This document shows, piece by piece, positions 1 to 12,099 of a DNA stretch of 64,000 nt. The position numbers and the translations under genes are program-made. The stretch's first letter is position 1. Every line of letters begins with the position of its first letter. The notes beneath the pieces are model-generated. The model had not been told where the DNA came from, did not search any database, and saw only the letters and a list, made by a program, of their open reading frames with translations. The DNA comes from Saccharum officinarum (Eukaryota; Streptophyta; Magnoliopsida; Poales; Poaceae): the NCBI GenBank assembly GCA_020631735.1, contig CM036223.1, positions 13,145,356 to 13,209,355 of the forward strand, given 5' to 3'.

Positions 1-3000
1 GCTCCTCACTGCAACCTCTCGTTGCTCACAGAGTAAAAAAATTTGCCCTCATCTGCGTGCAAGCAGTCTATCAAAAGAGGTAAGTTCAACCATGCAAAGC
101 TGTTTTGGAATTTATTCTTCTTTGGGTGTTTCTTCTTTGCGATCACATGTTTAAAACTATCTTCTTGTGTTTTTAATGGAGATTCTCCCCCACTGTACAT
201 GTGCAGCCTTCCTGCAACAGAAGTTAACAACATAGCTTGTGACATGGTTTTATGTTTTGGCAGGCATGATTGGGGCAGCCAACCTTTGACAACACCTGGA
301 AGCACATCAGTGCCTTCTGTCTCATTACTGGAAACTGTGGGTTGCTTGATAAATCCAAAATTTCCTTGGAGCTGCAAAGTAGTTGGTTATCTTCAGCAGA
401 GAAAGATCTATTGCTTATTCCGTGGCATTATCGTATCTGTACCGGTAAGTTCTGTTTCTGTGCTTTGGTCTTCTATTTGCTCTTTGACATCCGTTTGGAT
501 ATTTTTAGTTCACTTGACCCTGATAATTGGCGTGCCTCTAGTTCCTTCTCTCTATTGGTATGTAACTGCTAATTTCTTTTAGGAAACAACACCTTTCTTG
601 AAAATGAAACATCTTGTTTATTTCTGCAACACCTAAGGCACGTGGCACCCATGTAACTGTTTGAAATCATGCGTATCAGCCAGGTTCACTTTTTATCCAA
701 ATCTTGTTGTCATTTATTTGTCGGATAGGTTCTAAGAAAAAAAATCATTTGTCTGGGTAGATGATACATGGAGTTTACTGTAATAATGCTCTTGCTACAA
801 TGATTTGTTATATAGTTTTTTCTGATCTATATGATTATGATTCAGCATAAGGTCAGAAATTCTGGGCATTTTGATAGTGCATCTGTGCTGGAGCTGGAGC
901 AAGTTCTCATGCTTGTTGCTTCACATGTTGGCCATCATCCCTGTTGTTGTCTGAAAGTGGATCCAAGATGGAGTTTCTCGTCTCAGCTTCTGTCCATCCC
1001 TTTTCTATGGCATCGTTTACCACACCTCAAGAAGGTCAGCGTTTCGCTTAATATCTTTGTTTGGTCTTTTTTTTTTGGAATGTTTCCAATGACTGCCAAA
1101 CATAGAAATTGCAATACATTTTTCTCAGTATCGTCTCACCTATATTATATTTGTTATTCTGGAGTCTAAAGTCATACTACAATATTAATCTCTATAACCA
1201 ATATTTCTGGAAGAAAAATTCTTTTGAGGAATTAAGTTCCTTCACCAATTATTTCAATGGTAATATATCTGATGTGCTTGCTCTTTATACTTCAGGTTTT
1301 CTCAGTTAACGGGCTCAGCAAATATTATATCCATCAAATAGCTTGCATTTTGCCCAGTCTTGCTGATGTCCTTCCAAACGATATATCTGCTAATCATCCA
1401 GGATATGCGTGTGTCCTTGCAAATGTTCTTGAAGCTGCGACCTGGATTTTGTCTGATGCAAAGTTTGCTTCTGATTCAGTAGGTTTTCTTCTTCTACCTC
1501 CTGGGTTTCTACAGCATTTTGTTTAACCACCAAAAGTTGGTTTATGTTGTGAAAACTGGCATTTATGTTGTTATTCCAATGTAGCTTTTAAGTCCATGTG
1601 TTCAGATAAGTAAGATTTAGGTCCAATTATCTATGTCAAGCAGGTTGTCTTCTCACCCCTTGGGCTACTTGATCAATTATGCTACTTGCAAACTCTTAGA
1701 TGTATTCTTCTATTATTTCTTATGTAAGCTTGTTTCCCCTTTTGCTTATTTGGAGTCTAAGCTAGCTGATTAGCTTCTTGGGAGTCGGATATCTTTACCA
1801 TTCTTCAATCTTGACTCAGTGTCTATTTGAAAAACAATGTTCATATTCCTGTGGATTTGGTCTAATTTCATGGGTACATGGTAAACTAGCTTTTATTTCA
1901 TTTTGTTGACATTCTTGATTGCTGCTAGTGTATTGATTTATTCAGTTGACAGCAAATGTTCTCCTTGGATGTGAAAAAGAGTGCCTCTAAATGTTAGCAC
2001 AACATAAGGACTTTTAGTTTCAGTACATGACTCCAGTGCAGCTAAAATAAATAGGAAACTGTGGAATCTAATTTTCATACTTTTGAAGAGCCTCTTTCCA
2101 TGTTGTATGTAGGTTATTTGTTTTTTCTTGAATACTATGTAGGTTATGTGAGCTATGCTATCTTAGCTGTGTATTTATTCCTCCCTCCTTAATGCTTCTT
2201 AAGATCTTTTTTCTTTTGTGATGGCAAACCCATGCATGCTAGTTTTTCATTTTCCACAATTGTAATTTATTTGTTTTTAAATATTTTCCATGTATACTCT
2301 TTCCAAACCAGGCGGCTGACATCATTGCTGTTTCTACCTCGTTGTTGGATACATTGCCAGCAGTCACAACACCTACTGAAAGTAAGTTACATGCCAGCAA
2401 GGAAGCTATTTTTGTGTTGGTGTGTTGTGTGTGTTTGTATGGGTTCTCGGCCCTTTTCTTCTTAATGCAAAGAAATGCAGCTTTCCTGTGTTTTCTAGAA
2501 AACAAATATCAAGGAAGCTGAGCTAGCTCAGTTCGTCGAGGTGACTTTGGGTGCCTATTTTCTTCTTAATAAAATGCCACCTAGTTCCTCCTAGGTTGTT
2601 CTATTTTTTTTTGGGTGGCATAGCTTAGTACTGTGTGTTTATGCGGCCTTATTTTGTTACCATTCAGTTTTATTGAAGGCCCTTGTGAAGCTCTGGTAGT
2701 GTAAAAGCTTGCAATTCAGTTCATTTTACATGAAACATAGGTTTTGCAACGAACATTTTAATGGACATATATTTAAAGACTATTCACTTCACTAGCCGTA
2801 TTTACACAAGGATTCATGATTGCGACAAATCAGCAACAGCCTGCAACTAATAAACTAGCAAATGAAGAAGCTAGAGAGTATTTATCCTACATGGCCACAG
2901 CTCTAGGGTTGGAATTTGAATGCCTTTGGCCTTGATAGACATGGATCTTAAAGAAAGATTTAAATTTGACGAGCAAGTGAACCATCTGAGAGGAAATAAC

Positions 3001-6000
3001 TATTCAGTCAGTTAGGGTTTATTTGCATGGAGGACTACTTTGACATTTGAAAGTAAATCCTGAAAGTTTTTAGAGCAACCCCCCTTATCTGAACAGGGCC
3101 TAATTCCTTTCCATCTGTGCGTAACATGTACATAGCTTTTCAAATCATACCTATTAAGGCAATCACTAGGATTTGAACTAGGACTAGGTTCCCTGTGGGA
3201 TCTAGCTCTTGCATAACAGTCAAATTAATAAGGTTAAGCTGAATCAAAGGTCTGAATAAGATGATAAACTCTAAATTTCTAATACAAGATTTTTCTTTAA
3301 TATGTACAGGAGCGGATGATGATGATGAGATGCCCATGGATGTTGATGTTAAAATTAATCTTGATGTTGATTTGGAAAGACAGATAACTGCAGCAATTGA
3401 TTCAAAGCTACTTCAACATTTGGTACGAATCCTAAACAACCATTGATGTTCTTCCCCTTCATGACCCATTGGGCTTCTTATTCTTTTATATCCTGTTTGA
3501 CCATAGGTTGTATAATTCATAGGTGAATGCCCTCTTCAGAGGTACATTAAGCACAAATGATTCTGATCTTTCTGGACCATCAGATGCTGAAGTGGATGCT
3601 GTAGGATCTATTTGTGCTTTTCTTCATGTCACATTCAATACATTCCCTCTAGAGCGAATTATGACTGTACTGGCCTACCGGACTGAAATTGTTCCTGCAC
3701 TATGGAACTTTATAAAACGGTGCCATGCAAACCGAAGATGGCCATTTTTTTCGAAGTTTGCATCTTCATTACCTGCTGATGCTCCTGGTTGGCTCCTTCC
3801 CATGTCTGTATTCTGTCCCATATACAAGTAAGGCAGTCCCCCCCCCCCCCCCCCTTTCTGTTAAACTTTTGTTAGCCAATAATCTTCCTTTTTTCTAACA
3901 GCTTATTTTGTCAAGTTATTGGAATAAGTAAAAGTGCGATGTCTTTCCCCAGATGCTTATGATGCTTTGTCTTTGCTCCTCATATCAGGCACATGTTGAA
4001 GATCATTGATAATGGGGAGTTCTATGAACAGGAGAAACCCCTTTCCCTTAAAGATTTGAAGTCCTTGGTTCTCATTTTAAAGCAGGTATAATAATGCAGT
4101 GCTATTATTATTGTGTTAACATAAGCCATTCTCGTGCTGTGTTGAACATACAGTTTTTTTAATCATAGCTGTGTTTTCAAGCATGCTAATCCCTGTAGTA
4201 ATTCTGACTGGGATACAAATTTCCATTCCTGGCTTGTACTTGTTAACTAATATGCTTATAAAAATTTGAAGAAAAATAGTGTCATGTTCCGAAACTGTCA
4301 AAAAGAGTGCATACATCACAACTATTGTTTCAACTGCGATTTGCTGTCCTATAATATTGAGTGTTGTTGGTTTCAATTGAGTACTATATCAATCTGCAGG
4401 CATTATGGCAACTTCTGTGGGTTATTCCATCCTCTTCTACTCAGAAAGTGTCACCCAACACTTCAGGCCTTAAAAAGTTGTCAGTGGAGAATGTCAAGAC
4501 CAGAGCTAGGGCTGGGTTGTCTGAACTACTCACACAGGTTAATAATCTTGTATTGATACCATGTTATTATTTCTTCTATTGATTTCTTTGAATTCTGGTT
4601 TTGGGCAGGTTGTGTTTCTTTTTTGTTGTAAGGACTTTGTATCATTCTTATTTATTGAGAGTGTTGAGAAAATTCCAATGATACTGTATGCATCTACGTT
4701 ACACGGATACGTGAGGTTGGCCACGTATCCCGTATCGGATATGTATCTGATACAGATACGCACCGGATACGCGGTGGATACGTATCCGTGAAGTATCGGT
4801 AAAAAAATAAATAAAACAAAATTCCGATACGTGGACTCATACGTATCCAAGCCATTTGGGCATCTGGCGATACGGCCTAGCCCACCCAACACTGACCTGC
4901 GATATACTAAGGGCTATCCCACACGTACTGGGTGGTTGGTGGGTGGGCTGCTCTCGGCCACGCGCCGCGCTGCACCCCGCACCAGGCGAGCTCCGTGCTG
5001 CACCCGCGCCGGGCGTGCTGCCCGCTGGCCTCGCGCCGCGCCGCACCCCGCGCTGGGCGAGCTCTGCGCAGGCGAGGTCCGCGTGCTGCATTCGCGCCGA
5101 GCGGGCCGCCCGCTGGCCACGCGCGTGGGGTGGAGTGGGGCGCAGCCATGGTCGCTCGGCCACCTGCACCGAGAGGGACCTCAGTCACTGGCGCGGGAGG
5201 AGGAAGGCATGGCGCCGGTGGAGGAGGAGCTGCGAGGAGCAGGCCAGCAGGAGCGCAGTCCCGCGACGGCTGAGTATGGCACCGTGTGGGGAAGAATGTT
5301 GGGGAGAGAAAGAAGATTAAAAAATCTAATCTTGGGCCCAGCTAAGCACAGGCAGGGAAGACGTGTTCAACATTTACATACCAAAAATACCCCTCCAACT
5401 GCCAGCACAGGTAGAAGTAGCACCTAGAAGCTATGAAATGATTGTAGTAGTCTGCAGAGAGCATCCATACATACCGATCGGCTGCCAATAATTTTAGTGT
5501 CCTTTATTTTTTTTGTAAAAATAAAAATAATAAAACGTATCCATGTATCGGGTTTTCTCAAAAAATGGCGTATCCGCGTATCCGTATCCGTCGATACCGA
5601 TACACGTAACCGTATCCGTGCTGCATAGGTATGCATACTGGATTACTGGTGTTTCTTTGGGTAGTGCACACGTGGTTGGTTGTCGCCTTACCGGAAAAAC
5701 ATCATGAACCCGATGCTGTGCCCTGAATTTCTGTTTGTAGCTTTATCCAGGGCCAAATGATGGTTCTTCAGTTACAAGACTAATATTTGAGCATTAGTCT
5801 TATTTGTTTTGCAGCCATTTCTTGTTTATTCATATGAATTCTGTCTTTCTGTGAGTGGTTTCCGTTGACTATTGCTGTTTTATGTCTCTTCTGATTACAA
5901 CATGCAGCTACTCCATATATTACTTAATTATCAGATATAGTTCATTAGGTTAATTTAAGTGCTATCTCATTGCAGTTGCAAGATTGGAACAGCCGACTCC

Positions 6001-9000
6001 CATTCACTTCTCCAAGTGATTTCTATTCTCAAGAAGCAACAAGCGAAAATTTTGTGTCTCAGGTATGAATGCCTATGCTGTTTTGGATTAATTGAAATGT
6101 ATTTCATGTGTTCATTCTTCTATGATTATGCATGTGTTTTTCAGGCGATACTTGGTAATACTCGAGCATCAGAGATCATAAAGCTTGCTCCTTTTTTGGC
6201 TCCGTTTACCAGTCGAGTCAAAATATTCACTGTAAGCTATTGCTAATTTATCGTTTAAATAGTGCTGAATAATACAGGTGCGTACTGGTTCAAATAGTAT
6301 AATTGTTACAAATTGCTTGAAAACCATAGCTAGCAGCTTAAATAAAGTGGAGAAAAGAATGCACAGATAATAAAATTCAGGAGTAAACTTCATACTGTTT
6401 GTGAGGAAAAAATAGCTGGAATAGCACCTTTTTTTAAAAAAAACACTGTTTACACCTATTGTTTTGAATTTTTTTTTTGTTCAATGATGGGATTGATTTG
6501 CTCCATGAGCATGTGGCATAAACTCACTTATAGACTAATGCATCGTTTTTCAATTTTTTTGAGAAGCATGTAGCTATGGTGTTGATCAATTTGCAATCAT
6601 TAAACTATTTTGAGCTGAGATGTTCCCAAATAAGATTGATACTACCTCCGTTTGTGAAAGAATGTAACTATGGGTTGTGTGCCACGAAAAATGATTCATG
6701 TTTGACTAAGTTTCTAGTGAATGGTATTCACATTTATGGCTCTAAATGAATTTATTATAAAAATACATTTCGTAATTAATCTAGTGGTATTAATTTGATA
6801 CTATAAATATTTATAATTTTTTATCTATAATTGGTCAAACTTGTGATATACTGAAACACGACACTGTTCCAGAATTGCATTCTTTTGGGGATGGAGGTAG
6901 TACATCTTTTAGACAATGTCTTAATTTTTTTTCACTTTCTGTGAGCAGTCCCAATTAACGAGTTCTAGACAATCAACATCGCATTCTGCATTGACAAGAC
7001 AACGGTTCAAAATAAGAAGAAATCGACTTCTGGAAGATGCTTTTGATCAGCTAAGTTTGCTTTCTGAAGAAGATCTCAAAGGACCGGTATGATGATACTC
7101 TCTTATCTTTCCTCATGGGTTTAACACGACACATTCTGCTAAAGTGCTAATATCATATGATACTTCAAACTTCTTGATGTATGTAGATTCGAGTTTCATT
7201 TATTAATGAGCATGGTGAGGAAGAGGCTGGAATTGATGGCGGTGGGATTTTCAAGGATTTCATGGAAAATATTACTCGAGCGGCTTTTGATGTGCAGTAC
7301 GGTCTCTTTAAGGTATCTGCTTTTTTGGTTGATCTCATTCATCCAGTGCAATGGTATCATTGCAGCAGTAATGGCCATTATTTTTGTGTGTCCTACCTAA
7401 CACATGTTACTAAGTTAGTAGAATGCTGGTTCGCAAATATATTTATTTTGATGTCACAAACACAATTGCTCTGGTGGAATAGCTATTATATCCTTGTAAG
7501 TATTGCTTTACAGTTTGGATGAGAACTCACGTGCTTCTTTTGGAATACTTGATTTTCCTTTTGTAGGAGACGGCTGATCATCTTTTGTACCCAAATCCAG
7601 GATCAGGATTGGTTCATGAACTACACCTGCAATATTTCCGTTTTCTTGGAAGTCTACTTGGGAAGGTACTTTGACCATGTCCCTTTTTCCCGTTGCTAAG
7701 CAGATCCTTGATCTAGCTCCTAGATTCTTGCAAAATCTGGAGTTTGTGGCCTAAAATGAAGTGGTTTGAGCCTTTACTTTTAGTTTAAAATGGAATCAAA
7801 ATCAAGATTTTTTAAGGATGCCCAGCACCTAGGAGTTGGATCTGGAGCTTGCCGATACAGGCCCTTAGTTTAAATTAACTTGTGGCGTTCCCTAAGACTT
7901 AGGTTGGCATCCAAAATATGGTTTGATTATTTCAAATTTTCATTGCTGGTGTTCCAGAATTTTCCGAGGTCATATCCTAAATTGGAGTATATGTTGTGCA
8001 GTATAAGCTGTTTATGATTCTCTCCATGTTAACTTTGTTGGGTTTCATCTGCCTATCCCAAATTGCATGTATATATTCTCTCCATGTTAGTGTTCTATGG
8101 TTAGAGAGCTGCCGTTTAAAACATGGTAAACATTTGCCAGTGATGTTGGATTTAGCTAGTGATCATGATGGTTCAAGGTCTGGGAGAAATATTTTGCCAG
8201 TGATGTTGGATTTAGCTACTTATGTTGGATTCGTGTATCTGGGAGATATATTTGATTAAAACAAAAAAAACAAGGTTCTAAACATACTTTGTAATCATGA
8301 GGTTTTCCCATTGTAGGTTTCACATGTAAGTTGCATGTTTTGTAGAATATTTTAGGTTGAGCATCTGGTCAGAATCCTCATAACATCTCCCTGTATATTG
8401 GCATGCAGTAATAACAAACGGAACACGGCCTTTTAATCCCAAAGCAAGTTGGGATAGGCAAATGAAACCTAACAAAAACACACCCAGGTTTCTTATTCTC
8501 AATAGCACATTCTTAATTATCTGCTATTGGTGTTTCTTTGGAATTGTTTACTTCGCAGAATCAGTTTTCAAGTTCATTTTCCTAAATTAAAACTGCCCTT
8601 GCTTATTTGTACCTGCACGCTTTTAGGCACATAATTATTTGGATATGCTGCGTATATTTGAGAAAGATTTCATAAATGTGCTATTGAGAATCTTGTACTC
8701 CCTTTCGTTTTGTAAGACATATTAGCCATTAGGGTTGGGTATGGTGATTAAAGGAACCCAGGAAACAATGAAAAGTACTTGAAGAATGAATGTAGTGACC
8801 TGGTGTTAAGTGTCTTGAGAATAAGAGAGATAATGGTTGTGTACATGTTTATTTATAAATTTTGAATGGAAAGGGATGGGTAATCTGGAAAAGTGAGATA
8901 ATGTCCTAATAATACATGCCTTGCATTTTTGACTAAAAAGGCACAAAAAACCATGAAGAAAACCATGAAGTCTTGTATGTTTAAACAGTAGGAGTATCTA

Positions 9001-11836
9001 TTTGAGCAGCTCTAGTGTGTTTGAAAATCAAACTGTAGGCTTCAAGGGTGGAAACATACTAGAGCAGTCATGTCAGAACTCAAAATCGACCCTCAACACG
9101 AGTCGAACCAAGCTGAATAGTATTCATTCCTGTCCGGCAAGCAGACACACAGGCCGGCAGCTTTCTTCATGAAGCATCATGTGGATATGGGCTTTGCCTG
9201 GAACAGACACGTAGAAAGAGACCTGATCTTTTAGTTGTCTGGCTCACGCTCACACTAGATAATCGAACTATGTGAAAGGAAGCCAATGTTTACTGGCTCG
9301 TTTCAACGCCACACTGGAGCTGCCCTTAGTTTCTTAGGGTTCAATGTAGTGCCATTCAAAAATTTTGTTGACCAAATGTCAATGCAAAAGTTGATATTAC
9401 AATTTTCTGTAATGGGTGCTGCATGATGCTAGCTATAATATAGTTTCTTTAAGTAGTCATGATCTGGGTATGATGTTACTGGTTCATGTTTCTTCAGGCA
9501 ATGTATGAAGGCATACTTGTTGACTTGCCGTTTGCAACATTCTTCTTGAGCAAGTTGAAACAAAAGTACTCATCTCCCTCCCTCACTCGTTCTTTGGGTG
9601 TCTTTGTGTTGTATGTTTTTTTGTTGATGTTGTACTCATGTACTGATCTTCTACTCATCTATCAGGTACAATTTTTTAAATGATCTTCCTTCATTGGATC
9701 CAGAATTGTATCGGCATCTTCTGTTTTTAAAGGTTTGATCCTATTTCCATTAATGTGTAAAGTAGATAATTGTTCCTGGAGTTAGAAAGATTCATCATTT
9801 CTAGATGTGTAATTAGGTGCTGCTATGTTGCACAAACCATTGAACTATCTAACTTATTAGTTACTTTGTGCCAAAATGTAAATCATTTTAGTTTGCGCTA
9901 AGTCAAACTTCTCTATAACATCAAATTAGTTTAATTAAATCCACCATCAAATTTATCTTGATAGTGCATTTATTTGAATTGTAGATGTTAATATATTTTT
10001 CTATAAATGGTCAAAGTTGAGAAGTTTGGCTTAGGAGTTAGGACAAAACCAAAATGGCTACATTTTGGAATAGAGGAAGTAGTATTTGCAATATTCTTAT
10101 TAAAGCACTACAATTTTCCAGTCACCAAATAATAATAAAAATTTGAGAAAATGAAAGAATCCAGCTTGATACATGATACTGTAATCCAGATATTGAGATG
10201 TGGAAGGTTGTTGGGGGTACTGTGTCTTCATAGCTGTGGATACTAGGATGCGAAATAAATTTGAGAAGTTCATTCCAATCTAATCTAATGTCCAGTTTGC
10301 CCCCTACTGATCTCACTTCTTTTCCATTCTCAGCACTACAATGGTGATATCTCAGAGTTGGAACTGTATTTTGTTATTGTAAATAATGAATATGGTGAAC
10401 AATGTGAAGAAGAACTTATCCCTGGTGGGAGGGACATGCGTGTTACAAATGATAATGTTATTACTTTTATCCATCTTGTCGCCAATCATCGGTTAAACTA
10501 CCAGGTAAAAAGATTGTAATCGTATCATTTGGATGCATTGGAAGCCTTTGCTAAATGTTTTCCTGGTTTCTATCATAGATCCGTGCACAAAGTACACACT
10601 TTTTGAGAGGTTTTCAACAGCTTATACCAAAAGACTGGATTGATATGTTCAATGAACATGAAATTCAGGTACTTCAACAGTTCAACACTTCAACTTACCT
10701 TACCACTACATGGCTTTCTATCTCTGGTGATATTGAATGAATGGAGTGTGTAATTTGGGGAAAAATAGTGCTACTATAGTTGCTGAACTGCTTTGGCTTG
10801 ATTTTTTTTTCCAGAGAAAGCGGTATTTTAACATGGCATGTTCCTACCTTGTTTTCTTATTTGTCTGTGTTGTCTCCTGCAGGTTCTTATATCTGGCTCT
10901 TTAGAAAGCTTGGATATTGATGACTTGCGATCGAACACCAACTATTCTGCAGGATATCATCCGGTATGTGTTGCTTTCTTATGTAACAAGGCCCATCTTT
11001 TCATCACTCAATGTAGCTTAGCAATCCTATTGAAATGTGACTGAGTCTGCATGGTTTATGTAATGCTGTATCAATAGGCACACTTGTGTGGATTACTCTT
11101 ATTCGCTTTAAAAGGACTGAAATATTGTGGATAGTGTGCACGCACATGCACACACTTTAGTTGTATTTTTGTTGATTCTTACCTAGATAAGTGGTGGCTT
11201 CTTTTTCCAGGATCATGAGCTTATTGAGATGTTTTGGGAAGTCTTGAAGAGCTTAAGTTCAGACAACCAGAAAAATTTCTCAAGTTAGTGTCTCTTCTAC
11301 TTGCTTGAATCCCCTACCCTCACTCGCTAGTAAATGTTTTAGTTGTATTTTTTTAAAGTAATACATATACATCCTCCTTTTTTACATATATGATGTTTAA
11401 ATGGACAGGTTTGTGACTGGATGTTCTCGTGGTCCCCTCCTTGGATTTCAGTATCTTGAACCAAAATTTTGCATTCAGAGGTTGGCTACATCTGACTGCT
11501 TGTTTATGTTCCATATGGAATGGTGAAATGTTCTCCTAACTTAAATTTTTTGTCCCCTTGAATGTAGAGCTGGTGTTCCAGGACTTGAGGAGCATGCAGA
11601 CCGCTTGCCTACATCAGCTACCTGCATGAACCTTCTGAAGCTTCCCCCTATAAAAGGTGCGTAGCTTAGTTTAACCACATTAGTGTTTCTTGGTGACCCA
11701 TGTGTTACTGTGCATTCCGTTTGATGAACTAATTAGAACGTGACTAACAGCTGCTTTGGTTCTTGAACAGCAGGAGCAGATGCAAACCAAACTGTTGTAC
11801 GCGATAAATTCAGAAGCTGGTTTTGATCTAAGTTGA
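1..11836 (+). CDS. UPL6: HECT-type E3 ubiquitin-protein ligase UPL6 (UBE3C-like), 5' end outside window
   Basis: Transfers ubiquitin through a HECT cysteine to substrates. I assembled 23 exons by joining frames that match plant UPL6: 1-79, 264-444, 846-1034, 1296-1478, 2312-2381, 3310-3422, 3523-3827, 3989-4085, 4400-4537, 5976-6062, 6145-6231, 6949-7086, 7187-7312, 7567-7665, 9498-9565, 9666-9732, 10334-10504, 10579-10668, 10883-10963, 11211-11283, 11409-11480, 11568-11656, 11771-11836. About 890 residues are visible; the family has about 1,030, so the start and IQ-like N-terminus lie upstream. The HECT domain runs from about 7187 to the end, and the catalytic Cys is in LPTSATCMNLLKLPP. The C-terminus is EAGFDLS. 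Single-base deficits at about 11271, 11644 and 11771 break the frame near the 3' end (see findings). The exon 5/6 junction is the least certain. UPL7 is the closest alternative name. Confidence 0.93.
3838..3854. repeat. Poly-C run (17 C) in UPL6 intron
   Basis: An uninterrupted C run begins about ten bases downstream of the donor site of the exon ending at 3827. Runs like this are unstable and are often miscounted in assemblies. Confidence 0.9.
4694..5628. mobile_element. Non-autonomous hAT-like element in UPL6 intron 9
   Basis: The element is 935 bp and is flanked by an exact 8-bp direct repeat GTATGCAT (4686-4693 and 5629-5636), the target size typical of hAT transposons. Its ends are inverted and imperfect: CTACGTTACACGGATACG against CTATGCAGCACGGATACG read from the right. 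Both subterminal regions are dense in GGATACG/CGTATCC motifs. The core at about 4930-5290 is very GC-rich with no recognisable transposase, so it may be captured host sequence. Confidence 0.85.
6642..6900. mobile_element. Stowaway-type MITE in UPL6 intron
   Basis: 259 bp bounded by TA on both sides (6640-6641 and 6901-6902). The inverted ends are CTACCTCCGTTTGTGAAAGAATG-like at left and its near complement at right. The AT-rich interior carries no coding potential. These are Tc1/mariner-derived Stowaway hallmarks. Confidence 0.85.
8133..8218. repeat. Two direct copies of a 26-bp unit, 60 bp apart
   Basis: The unit beginning TTTGCCAGTGATGTTGG occurs at about 8133 and again at about 8193 inside the large UPL6 intron 7666-9497. 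It is non-coding. Confidence 0.75.
8432..8484 (-). mobile_element. LINE 3'-end remnant, with an inverted partner at about 8037-8070
   Basis: Read on the minus strand this resembles the grass L1 3' end that is better preserved at 26930-27036 (GGTTTCAT, CTATCCCAACTTGC). A shorter plus-strand relic at about 8037-8070 has GGGTTTCATCTGCCTATCCC. Both are degraded. The assignment rests on similarity to the other copies in this window. Confidence 0.55.
9860..10083. mobile_element. Degenerate Stowaway-like MITE in UPL6 intron
   Basis: The right end GGAATAGAGGAAGTAG followed by TA fits a Stowaway terminus. The interior has the usual AAGTCAAACTT / AAGTTGAG motifs. The left end near 9860 has drifted, so that boundary is approximate. 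Confidence 0.5.
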
Positions 11837-12075
11837 TCATGATTGGGATTCAGTATTTGTGCAGTGTAGATAGTTGCTAGAGAACAGCTTAAAGGCACCC
11901 AGGGCCGAACCACCATTTGAAGCCCCATGAAGGAAAAAAGAAAAGGCAGTTGTTTCTCAGAGTAGTTGTATGTCTGGAGGGAGGCTGCTAACTAGGGCTC
12001 CCCAAGAGAAATAGGCAGACGCTGTCTAATCAATCATGACATGTACATATGTATTTATATCAGAAATGTTAAATA
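11837..12075 (+). other. Probable 3' UTR and downstream flank of UPL6
   Basis: AT-moderate non-coding sequence after the UPL6 stop. It has no continuing frame or conserved exon. The end of the transcript cannot be placed exactly from sequence. Confidence 0.5.
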
Positions 12076-12099
12076 ACACTTGGTTGTTTCTCTCCCTCT

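Noticed and set aside
2499..2538. Possible extra UPL6 exon between 2381 and 3310
   Set aside because: Acceptor TTTTCTAG and donor GAG|GTGACT exist, but the required phase gives a TGA stop.
4831..5427. Open frames within the hAT-like element
   Set aside because: Several overlapping frames on both strands with low-complexity Arg/Ala/Pro composition and no transposase motif.
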